From contig CAAGKF010000269.1 of assembly GCA_900770345.1 (NCBI GenBank), positions 1 to 22,942 on the forward strand: a DNA stretch of 22,942 nucleotides, given 5' to 3'. Position numbers and translations under genes: made by a program. Positions 14,980 to 21,620 of this stretch are shown piece after piece. Position 1 is the stretch's first letter; each line of letters opens with the position of its first letter. This DNA is from Lachnospiraceae bacterium. GTDB lineage: Bacteria > Bacillota > Clostridia > Lachnospirales > Lachnospiraceae. The notes below the pieces were generated by a model, which was not told where the DNA came from, searched no databases, and saw nothing but the letters and a program-made list of their open reading frames with translations.

Positions 14980-16323
14980 TTATCCTTCATCGATCTTCTT
15001 GATATCCATATCCTTAGGCAGCACCAGACTCAGGACCAGAGCCACTACGAATACCACTGCCACTACATTGGCGCCGAAAACAGAACGGATGATCGGCGGG
15101 AAGGTATCCCAGATCTCCGATTCACTGGCTGTGGTAAAGCCGATTCCGATGGAAAGGGACAGGGACGCGATCACAACGTTTCTCTGAGTAAAGCCGCAGG
15201 AGGCCATCATCTGCATTCCGGACGTAAGGATGGAACCGAACATCATAATGGTACAGCCTCCAAGGACTGCATCCGGAAGGGAAGCAAAGAAATTTCCCAC
15301 CGGAGGCAGCAGGCCCGCAAGGATCATACATGCGGCTCCCGTCATGATCGTAAAGCGGTTGACCACCTTCGTCATCGCCACCAGACCTACATTCTGCGAG
15401 AAGGAAGTTACGGGCGGACAGCCGAACAGGGAAGAAATTGCGGACGCATATCCGTCGCAGGCCAGTGAACCGGAAATCTCCTCTCCCGTGATCTCTCTGT
15501 TCAGGCCTCCGGCAACCAGAGCGGAGGTATCGCCGATGGTTTCCGCCGCAGATACCAGGAAAATGATGCACGCCGGGATAACAGCTCCCAGATGGAACTC
15601 CGGCTTAAAGGGAAGCAGATGAGGCAGCGCGATCACTCCTCCGGACATGATCAGACCCAGATCTACCTTTCCCATAAAAATCGCAACGATATATCCTACT
15701 ATAAGTCCTGCCAGAACAGAAAGCTGCTTTACATATCCTTTGGCAAAAATATTCCAGATCAGGCAGGTAAACAGGGTAATCGTTCCCAGAGCCAGATTCT
15801 GAACAGATCCGAAATCATCGTTGTAGCCGCCGCCGAAGGAACGGGCTCCTACGGTAAACAGGGAAAAACCGATTGCCGTAACCACCGATGCTGCCACGAT
15901 CGGCGTAATAAACTTCCGCCAGTATCTGGCCAGCAGACCCAGGGTACCCTCAAAAATACCGCCGATCAGAACTGCTCCGATCACTGCCGGATAACCATAG
16001 TTGGCCGCAATGGTGCTGAGAACGCTTACAAAGGTAAAGCTGACTCCCATCACCACCGGAAGCCTGGAACCGACGCGCCACACCGGATACAGCTGTATCA
16101 TGGTGGCGATTCCCGCCACGAACATGGCATTCTGGAGCAGAAGTCCTACCTGTGCCGCCGTCATCTGAGGTTTGGCCGCCCCCGCTATGATCGTGATCGG
16201 CGCCAGATTGGATACAAACATAGCCAGAATATGCTGCAGGCCGAAAGGAACTGCCTTTGCTACAGGCACTCTTCCATCCAGCTTGTAAATGTTGTTGATG
16301 CTGCAGTTTGTATTGCTGTTCAT
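14980..16323 (-). CDS. NCS2-family purine (xanthine/urate-type) permease
   Basis: A 447-residue inner-membrane transporter with about 14 hydrophobic segments, of the nucleobase:cation symporter-2 family (XanQ/UacT/PbuX relatives). Residues known to matter in E. coli XanQ have counterparts: His31 in TM1 (GLQHILAMF), Glu261 in SAAETIGD, Asp290 in ACDGYASA, and Gln310-Asn311 in the signature SFSQNVGLV. This argues for a purine (xanthine, urate or related) rather than uracil. GGAGG precedes the ATG. It lies 114 bases downstream of the 2Fe-2S subunit gene with its own promoter, but no terminator separates them, so read-through from the riboswitch-controlled operon is likely. It would supply substrate for the neighbouring molybdenum hydroxylase. 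Confidence 0.92.
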   Translation of the reverse strand: MNSNTNCSINNIYKLDGRVPVAKAVPFGLQHILAMFVSNLAPITIIAGAAKPQMTAAQVGLLLQNAMFVAGIATMIQLYPVWRVGSRLPVVMGVSFTFVSVLSTIAANYGYPAVIGAVLIGGIFEGTLGLLARYWRKFITPIVAASVVTAIGFSLFTVGARSFGGGYNDDFGSVQNLALGTITLFTCLIWNIFAKGYVKQLSVLAGLIVGYIVAIFMGKVDLGLIMSGGVIALPHLLPFKPEFHLGAVIPACIIFLVSAAETIGDTSALVAGGLNREITGEEISGSLACDGYASAISSLFGCPPVTSFSQNVGLVAMTKVVNRFTIMTGAACMILAGLLPPVGNFFASLPDAVLGGCTIMMFGSILTSGMQMMASCGFTQRNVVIASLSLSIGIGFTTASESEIWDTFPPIIRSVFGANVVAVVFVVALVLSLVLPKDMDIKKIDEG

Positions 16324-16338
16324 TTTTCTACCTCCATT

Positions 16339-16377
16339 ATATTATGCTACACGTATGGAAACAGCAAAATCACGTAT
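16339..16377 (-). promoter_or_regulatory. Promoter of the NCS2 permease with ATACGTG direct repeats
   Basis: On the minus strand, TTGCTG (16367-16362), a 17-base spacer and TAATAT (16344-16339). Two copies of ATACGTG (16377-16371 and 16356-16350) flank the -35 box, starting exactly 21 bases (two helical turns) apart, as expected for a protein binding one DNA face. Confidence 0.5.
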
Positions 16378-16437
16378 AACCTTATTTTGAACGCATAAGC
16401 CCCCCGGCGTTCGTTCACTTTTTCTGCAGTCTGCCTC

Positions 16438-16929
16438 TCATTCCTGCTGATGAGTGGCCTTATAAGCTTCCTCAACGATCCGTTCCATGGCATTGAGGAT
16501 ATTTTCATAACCGGTACACCGGCAGAGATGACCGGAAATCAGCTTTTTCAGTTCCTCCCGGCTGTACTTCTTTCCGGAACCTACAATTTCCACCGCGCTC
16601 ATAATAAGACCCGGTGTACAGAAACCGCACTGTACGGCAGTCTCTTCAATAAATGCTTTCTGTATGAAAGAGAGCTCTCCGTTTGGCCCCTTTAAGCCCT
16701 CCACAGTCATAACGCTCTTTCCGTCAGCCCAGAGAGTCAGGTAGATGCAGCTGTCAATTGCCTCTCCGTTCACCAGAACCGTACAGGCTCCGCACTCTCC
16801 TACCTCGCAGCCCTTCTTGACCGATGTCAGGCCCAGCCTGTTCCTGAGGGTATCCAGCAGGGATTCTCTCTCATCCACCGCCAGCTCTGCCTCTTTTCCG
16901 TTTACCTTCATATGTATGATCTTAAGCAT
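16438..16929 (-). CDS. xdhC: Xanthine dehydrogenase-type 2Fe-2S subunit
   Basis: A 163-residue iron-sulfur subunit of a molybdenum hydroxylase, passing electrons from the molybdopterin centre to FAD. The plant-type ferredoxin cluster ligands are C41, C46, C49 and C61 (CEVGECGACTVLVNGEAIDSC). The second, helical-domain cluster ligands are C101, C104, C136 and C138 (QCGFCTPG, LCRCTGYENI). All eight cysteines are present. The start is at MLKIIHM because AGGAGG sits 8 bases before it; a GTG three codons earlier overlaps that region. It overlaps the end of the FAD subunit gene by 8 bases, so translation is probably coupled. It is the third gene of the xdhA-xdhB-xdhC operon (E. coli naming). Confidence 0.95.
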   Translation of the reverse strand: MLKIIHMKVNGKEAELAVDERESLLDTLRNRLGLTSVKKGCEVGECGACTVLVNGEAIDSCIYLTLWADGKSVMTVEGLKGPNGELSFIQKAFIEETAVQCGFCTPGLIMSAVEIVGSGKKYSREELKKLISGHLCRCTGYENILNAMERIVEEAYKATHQQE

Positions 16930-17812
16930 TGATCTCACCTCCTGCCTTTCTTACGGCCTCACGAAGGGCTCTTTTGGAAAGCTCTTCGATCAGCTGCAGA
17001 CGGAACTCCCTCGACGCTCTCCAGGAGGAACGTGGATTTACTTCCGTTAGAGCAGTCTTCCCGAAGGCCTCCACAGCCGCCTCATCTGTAATCTCATGGC
17101 CCTTTAAGCCTTCCTCCGCCTTCGGACAGCGCACCGGCGTAGGCGCCGCCACGCCGTATCCCAGCCTGACATCCTGAATGATCTTCCTGTCATCCGAAAG
17201 CTTCACTCTCACCGCGCAGCCCAGAGTCGCGATTTCCATGGCGCGGCGCTTGCCGTATTTGATATAATGGCCCGCCCAGCCCTCAAAGCTTTCTTTTCTG
17301 ATCACAAAACCTGTGCAGACCTCACACCGGTCTCTCACTGTCCGCCCGGGACCGGTATAGAACTGACTGATGGGGATCCTTCTTTCTCCCTCCGGTCCTT
17401 CCAGGATCACCTCTGCCTCCAGCGTCCACATGGTGGAGGCGGAATCAGCGGAGGTAGCGCCGTTGCAGATATTTCCGCCGATTGTTCCTGTATTTCGTAT
17501 CTGGGGACCGCCTACCATATCCACGGCCTCTCCCAGCATGGGTATGTATTTCTGAATCAGAGGATCAGCAGTGATATGGGAGAAGGAGGTTCCCGCTCCG
17601 ATCCACAGATCACCGTTTTCCAGCATTTTCACACCCTTTAATTCCTTCAGATTGTGAATGGATACCAGAGATGTGCCCGCATCTCTTCCCTCACGTACAC
17701 GGATCAGCACATCGGTTCCGCCGCTTATGATCTGGGCATTGGGATCTTTTACAAGGGCTTCTACGGCATCCTTCACACTTTTCGCCTCATAAAATGACTG
17801 AATATCAAACAT
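16922..17812 (-). CDS. xdhB: Xanthine dehydrogenase-type FAD-binding subunit
   Basis: A 296-residue flavoprotein subunit (CO dehydrogenase flavoprotein family) that takes electrons from the 2Fe-2S subunit. The FAD-binding signatures are ISGGTDVLIRVREG (29-42) and VGGPQIRNTGTIGGNICNGATSAD (100-123). The C-terminal domain follows, with GYGVAAPTPVRCPKAEEGLKG. Length matches E. coli XdhB (292). AAGGAG lies 6 bases before the ATG, and the gene starts 10 bases after the molybdenum subunit stop. The electron acceptor (NAD+, ferredoxin or other) cannot be read from the sequence; no separate reductase gene is present in the operon. Confidence 0.95.
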   Translation of the reverse strand: MFDIQSFYEAKSVKDAVEALVKDPNAQIISGGTDVLIRVREGRDAGTSLVSIHNLKELKGVKMLENGDLWIGAGTSFSHITADPLIQKYIPMLGEAVDMVGGPQIRNTGTIGGNICNGATSADSASTMWTLEAEVILEGPEGERRIPISQFYTGPGRTVRDRCEVCTGFVIRKESFEGWAGHYIKYGKRRAMEIATLGCAVRVKLSDDRKIIQDVRLGYGVAAPTPVRCPKAEEGLKGHEITDEAAVEAFGKTALTEVNPRSSWRASREFRLQLIEELSKRALREAVRKAGGEINA

Positions 17813-17822
17813 AGTCTTCTCC

Positions 17823-20249
17823 TTATATCAAACCATTTTCCTTAAATGCTGCAATTAATCGCTGAGCCGTCATGGGCATCACGTTCATATGTACACCGGT
17901 TGCATTGAGGATCGCGTTCCGCACAGCGGGACCTACCGGAATTGCCGGCGGCTCGCCCAGAGATTTATTTCCGTAAGGGCCTGTAGGATCATCCAGCTGG
18001 ATAAACTCCACATTGAGCTTCGGCGCGTCCATGGCCGTGGGGATCTTGTAATCCAGCAGGTTGTTGTTGAGGGGACGCCCCGTTTTTTCATCAATCAGAA
18101 GCTCCTCGGAAAGTCCGTAGCCAAGGCCCATGCTCATACCGCCGTGCACCTGGCCTGCCGCGGTCTTGGGATTGATCAGCATACCGGAATCATGAACATT
18201 GATAATATCCTTTACCTTCACCAGTCCCAGCGGCATATCCACCTCGATCTCCACAAAGCAGCAGCCGGAGGAGAAGGTATTCTGCTTGCAGTGGCTGGTT
18301 ACCTCTGCCGTCAGATGAACGGAGCGGTCCAGAGAATAGAAGGCGGTATCCGCCACCACTGCCACATCAAAGAGATCCGGATCACCGCCGCTTACCACGA
18401 TCCTGCTGTTTACAATATCCAGCATATCCTCTCTGATCTCGTCTGTCTCATGAAGCCCCAGCACATCCCTTACCTTTTTTCCGGACTCTCTGACCAGATC
18501 CGCATATACAGTCTTCGACATGTCGCTTACATCATGATTCAGCATATAAGCCGCGTATTCTAGTATTTTGTGCCGCAGCTCCTCCGCGCATTTCTTGCAG
18601 GCCATACCGGATACATAAGTCTGACGGGAAGCATATGCTCCTGTGTCGAATGGAGTGGTATCCGTATCCTGCGTAGAGATAATATACACCTTTTCAAAAG
18701 AAATACCGGTGGTCTCCGCCGCCATCTGGGTAAATACCGTATCCGCGCCCTGTCCGATCTCCGTAGCGCCCATGCAGACCTGGATGGAGCCGTCCTGGTT
18801 CAGCACCATTCTGGCCGATGCTGTCTCAAGGGAAATGGGGTGTACGCCTGTTTTGTAACAGAAGATCGCCATGCCTACCCCCTTTCTCACCGGACCTGTC
18901 TGGTTTTGATAGGCAGCCCATTTTTCATCCCATTTTATATGCTTTCTTCCGGTTTCAATACACTGCTTCAGCCCGTAGGAATAGAAAGTAATTCCGTTGG
19001 CCGGATCCACAAATCCGTCCTCCATGCAGTTTTTAAGCCGGAATTCACAGGGATCCATACCGACAGCCCAGGCCATATCATCTGTCAGACACTCCGCAAA
19101 CCAGGCGGCCTGGGGAATACCATAGCCTCTCATTGCTCCCGCCGTGGGGGATGAGGTATACACCGTCCAGCAGTCAATCTCCGCTCCCAGACGGTCCCTG
19201 TAAAGATCCTTAAATACATTTCCGCAGTTGGCGCAGATCGCATGGCCATGGGATGCATAGCCGCCGTTGTTGGCATATGCCTCCAGCTGTCTGGCCAGAA
19301 CGCGTCCGTCCTTTGTTACCAGACCCCGGCATTTTCCCTTCATGGCATGCCGTGTACGTGTCCCGGAAATGGTTTCCTCGCGGCTGATCTCCAGACGCAC
19401 CGGACGCCCTCCCACGGAAATACTTAAAAAGGCATTCAGCGGCTCGTAAAGTACGTCCTGCTTGTTGCCGAAGCCGCCGCCGATGTAAGGCTTGATCACA
19501 CGAACCCGGCCTACGGGAATTCCCAGAGCCTGGGCCGTACATCTTCTTACAATATGCGGAATCTGAGTGGAAGTGGTTATCGTTACCTTTCCGTTGATAT
19601 CCACATAGGCCCAGGAAACAGGAAGCTCAATATGGCAGTGCGAGATGCGGGGAGTCTGATATTCCTCATGGATCTCCACCAGATTTTCCTTCCCCTCCTG
19701 TTCCTCAGCCTGACGGCGTCCCTCCTCAAAAGTAAAGTCAGAGGGCCCCATGGTCATATGAGAGTGGACGATCACATTGTCTTTCCTGATATCGGGATGA
19801 AGAGGCGTTGCCCCCTCCGCCATGGCCGCCTCGATGGTAACGATAGGCTCATATTCCTCGTATTCCACCTTGATCAGGCGGGCAGCCTTCGCCGCAGCCA
19901 CCTCATCCTCCGCGATCACAGCCGCGATGTCATCTCCGTAGAGTCTCACTCTCTGATTCAGAAGCTTCCTGTCACAGATATCCTGGTGCTTCAGCTCCAC
20001 GCTCCAGGGATGACCTGCTGTCGGAAACTGGAAGTCTGGCACATCAAAACAGGTTACAATTTTGACAACTCCGGGTACCTTTTCCGCCTCACTCAGATCA
20101 AAGCTCTTTACCAGACCATTGGCTATGGTGGAATGCACGACTTTTCCGTGAAGAATGTCTCTGGGTTCCAGATCTGCGGTATACTTTGCTTCGCCTGTTA
20201 CCTTTCCGAAGGCGTCAACTCGATTTTTTCCCTGACCAACAATATTCAT
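17823..20249 (-). CDS. xdhA: Xanthine dehydrogenase-type molybdenum-binding subunit
   Basis: An 808-residue large subunit of the molybdenum hydroxylase family, which hydroxylates purines (hypoxanthine to xanthine, xanthine to urate) using water. Residues 1-140 are the a/b hammerhead domain (GKVTGEAKYTADL). The remainder is the molybdopterin-binding domain: GGGFGNKQD (257-265), AMRGYGIPQ with Arg374, ATEIGQGADTVFTQM (495-509), and SLGEPPAIP with Glu766, the expected catalytic base. Arg374 corresponds to purine-site Arg880 of bovine xanthine oxidase. The counterpart of bovine Glu802 is Gln264, as I recall for E. coli XdhA-like enzymes, so xanthine itself is not certain as substrate. GGAGG precedes the ATG. 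It is the first gene of the operon, behind a guanine-type riboswitch. A related hydroxylase for another N-heterocycle is the main alternative. Confidence 0.93.
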   Translation of the reverse strand: MNIVGQGKNRVDAFGKVTGEAKYTADLEPRDILHGKVVHSTIANGLVKSFDLSEAEKVPGVVKIVTCFDVPDFQFPTAGHPWSVELKHQDICDRKLLNQRVRLYGDDIAAVIAEDEVAAAKAARLIKVEYEEYEPIVTIEAAMAEGATPLHPDIRKDNVIVHSHMTMGPSDFTFEEGRRQAEEQEGKENLVEIHEEYQTPRISHCHIELPVSWAYVDINGKVTITTSTQIPHIVRRCTAQALGIPVGRVRVIKPYIGGGFGNKQDVLYEPLNAFLSISVGGRPVRLEISREETISGTRTRHAMKGKCRGLVTKDGRVLARQLEAYANNGGYASHGHAICANCGNVFKDLYRDRLGAEIDCWTVYTSSPTAGAMRGYGIPQAAWFAECLTDDMAWAVGMDPCEFRLKNCMEDGFVDPANGITFYSYGLKQCIETGRKHIKWDEKWAAYQNQTGPVRKGVGMAIFCYKTGVHPISLETASARMVLNQDGSIQVCMGATEIGQGADTVFTQMAAETTGISFEKVYIISTQDTDTTPFDTGAYASRQTYVSGMACKKCAEELRHKILEYAAYMLNHDVSDMSKTVYADLVRESGKKVRDVLGLHETDEIREDMLDIVNSRIVVSGGDPDLFDVAVVADTAFYSLDRSVHLTAEVTSHCKQNTFSSGCCFVEIEVDMPLGLVKVKDIINVHDSGMLINPKTAAGQVHGGMSMGLGYGLSEELLIDEKTGRPLNNNLLDYKIPTAMDAPKLNVEFIQLDDPTGPYGNKSLGEPPAIPVGPAVRNAILNATGVHMNVMPMTAQRLIAAFKENGLI

Positions 20250-20304
20250 ATAGTTCCTCCTTACCTATTATTTCCAAATGGATACCCTCTTTCAGTTTTA
20301 TTTT

Positions 20305-20333
20305 ATTACACAGGACACGATTTCCTGTATAAT
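20305..20333 (-). promoter_or_regulatory. Second leader hairpin directly after the riboswitch terminator
   Basis: In the xdh leader RNA, 20333-20323 pairs with 20315-20305 (11 bp, one G-U) around a 7-base loop. The stem can extend by pairing the terminator's U-run with the A-rich sequence downstream. No U-run follows, so it is not a terminator. It could stabilise read-through mRNA or act in the switch. Confidence 0.45.
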
Positions 20334-20371
20334 AAAAAAGAGCCGGCTACACTTTTTTATGTAGTCAACTC
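20334..20371 (-). terminator. Riboswitch-controlled intrinsic terminator of the xdh operon
   Basis: In RNA sense GAGUUGACUACA (20371-20360) pairs with UGUAGCCGGCUC (20351-20340): twelve positions, one A-C mismatch, two G-U pairs, an 8-base loop, then six U residues (20339-20334). The 5' arm of the stem is the 3' strand of aptamer helix P3, the J3/1 segment and most of the P1 3' strand. Aptamer and terminator therefore cannot form together. Confidence 0.85.
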
Positions 20372-20419
20372 TTTACGGTAGTTGGTAGAGACTCTGGGCC
20401 AATCCCCAGGATATACATA
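20358..20419 (-). ncRNA. Purine riboswitch aptamer, guanine type
   Basis: The 62-nt minus-strand sequence fits the purine riboswitch fold. P1 is UAUGUA/UACAUA (20419-20414 with 20363-20358). P2 is CUGGG/CCCAG with loop GAUUGG. J2/3 is GUCUCUACC. P3 is CAACU/AGUUG with the fully conserved loop CCGUAAA. J3/1 is GACUAC. In xpt numbering U22, U47, U51 and A52 are present, and the discriminator base 74 is C (20364), which predicts guanine/hypoxanthine-type rather than adenine recognition; U51 (20387) argues against a 2'-deoxyguanosine aptamer. L2 is one base shorter than the usual GAUAUGG but keeps the GG that kisses L3. It controls the terminator that follows, apparently as an ON switch. Confidence 0.9.
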
Positions 20420-20446
20420 TGGATTAACGTTTATTGAATTACCAAT

Positions 20447-20475
20447 ATTATAACGTCTGAAAAATTTCCAGTCCA
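20447..20475 (-). promoter_or_regulatory. Sigma-A promoter of the xdh operon
   Basis: On the minus strand, TGGACT (20475-20470), a 17-base spacer and TATAAT (20452-20447). The start near 20440 puts the aptamer about 20 bases into the transcript. Confidence 0.7.
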
Positions 20476-20516
20476 TTTGCATAATTATCAAAAAAAAATT
20501 ATATTTTTGTGAAAAA

Positions 20517-20555
20517 CTTCCAATTTTTATCCGGATAATCCACTGTTTTTTCGTT
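20517..20555. other. Nested palindrome between antiporter gene and xdh promoter
   Basis: TTATCCGGATAA (20527-20538) is a perfect 12-bp palindrome with an A/T-rich surround. GAAAAAC on the left and GTTTTTTC on the right form a looser outer inverted repeat. It sits about 50 bases upstream of the xdh -35 box, and may be a protein-binding site or part of the antiporter 3' end. The rest of 20476-20577 is A/T-rich, with no gene seen. Confidence 0.35.
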
Positions 20556-20577
20556 ATTTTTGTCCAAGAATAACGCC

Positions 20578-21510
20578 TCAGCGCAGTACAATATAAACGG
20601 CATAGGCCGCATAAGCAAGAAGCATGCCAATGCACGGGATCCTTCCCAGTTTTTTCTTCTTCAGAGATACAAACCATATTGCAAGGCTGCATGCCAGAAG
20701 GATCACAAGATCATATACCGCAAGCAGAGACACCTTTACCGGATGGATCGCCGCGGAAAGTCCCAGCACGCACAGGATATTGAAAATGTTGGAACCGATC
20801 ACATTTCCCATAGCCATATCATTTTCGCCTTTTCTGGCAGCTACAACAGAGGTCACCAGCTCCGGAAGGGAGGTTCCCATAGCCACGATCGTCAGACCGA
20901 TCAGGGTCTGGCTCAGGCCAAATGCCGCTGCAATCAGGCACGCATTATCCACTACCAGATCTCCGCCTACTGCGATGGCGGCAATTCCGCCCACAATAAA
21001 AAGAATACTTACCAGAGGAGAACGGCGTATTCCCATGATCACTTCCTCACGCTCCGGCTCTCTTCGGGTCATCGCCGACCGGATAATGACCAAAAGATAA
21101 ATGATCAGAGATCCGAAAAGAATCATGCCGTCCATTCTTCCTACTTTGAGATCCAGAGCGCACATAACAATCAGAACGACTGTCATCAGAATGGAAAAGG
21201 GGAAATCGCGTTTCAGAATATCCGGATCTACCGTCAGAGGGATCACTGTTCCGCAGGCTCCCACTACTACCAGCAGATTAAAGAAGTTGGAGCCGATCAC
21301 ATTGCTTATGGCAATATCATTATTTCCCGTCATGGCCGCAGTCACACTGACCGCCATCTCCGGAGCACTGGTTCCCATGGCTACCACTGTAAGCCCGATC
21401 ACAACCACCGGGACCCGCAGAAGCTTCGCAATAGAGGAGCTTCCCTCCACAAAAAAATCCGCTCCCTTTATCAGCAGAAAAAAGCCGGCCAGCAGCATTA
21501 CGTACATCAT
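20578..21510 (-). CDS. CaCA-family sodium/calcium (cation/H+) antiporter, YrbG-like
   Basis: A 310-residue membrane protein with about ten hydrophobic segments and the two inverted alpha repeats that define the Ca2+:cation antiporter family. Alpha-1 is AMGTSAPEMAVSVTAAMTGNNDIAISNVIGSNFFN (about 45-78). Alpha-2 is AMGTSLPELVTSVVAARKGENDMAMGNVIGSNIFN (about 210-244). Both repeats carry the acidic residue (Glu51 and Glu216) that binds the ion. Between them is a charged cytoplasmic loop (TRREPEREEV). Length fits bacterial YrbG-type exchangers. Of the two adjacent ATG codons the first fits AGGAGA about 9 bases upstream. It is a single gene with its own promoter and a hairpin in the leader. The transported ion in vivo is not determined by the sequence. 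Confidence 0.93.
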   Translation of the reverse strand: MMYVMLLAGFFLLIKGADFFVEGSSSIAKLLRVPVVVIGLTVVAMGTSAPEMAVSVTAAMTGNNDIAISNVIGSNFFNLLVVVGACGTVIPLTVDPDILKRDFPFSILMTVVLIVMCALDLKVGRMDGMILFGSLIIYLLVIIRSAMTRREPEREEVIMGIRRSPLVSILFIVGGIAAIAVGGDLVVDNACLIAAAFGLSQTLIGLTIVAMGTSLPELVTSVVAARKGENDMAMGNVIGSNIFNILCVLGLSAAIHPVKVSLLAVYDLVILLACSLAIWFVSLKKKKLGRIPCIGMLLAYAAYAVYIVLR

Positions 21511-21547
21511 ATTTTATCTCTCCTACTGTTTCATTATCCTGACGTAT

Positions 21548-21573
21548 CCTCAGCAAATACAGGGACGCTGAGG
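21548..21573 (-). promoter_or_regulatory. Hairpin in the antiporter leader
   Basis: CCTCAGC and GCTGAGG form a 7-bp stem with a 12-base loop in the ~75-base leader between promoter and start codon. No U-run follows, and it matches no riboswitch class I know; a structural or attenuating role is only a guess. Confidence 0.35.
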
Positions 21574-21591
21574 GCATGCTCAATGTTTTTC

Positions 21592-21620
21592 AGTATAGTG
21601 TCAGGATTTCTCCTTGTCAA
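21592..21620 (-). promoter_or_regulatory. Sigma-A promoter of the antiporter gene
   Basis: On the minus strand, consensus TTGACA (21620-21615), a 17-base spacer and TATACT (21597-21592). The -35 box overlaps the stop codon of the upstream ComEC-like gene. Confidence 0.8.

Noticed and set aside
16383..16420. Hairpin GAACGC/GCGTTC between the 2Fe-2S gene and the permease as a terminator
   Set aside because: On the minus strand it is followed by AAAATAAG rather than a U-run, so read-through from the xdh operon into the permease is the better reading.
20358..20419. Adenine or 2'-deoxyguanosine riboswitch instead of the guanine type
   Set aside because: The discriminator base is C rather than U (against adenine), and the position-51 equivalent is U rather than C (against the 2'-deoxyguanosine variants).
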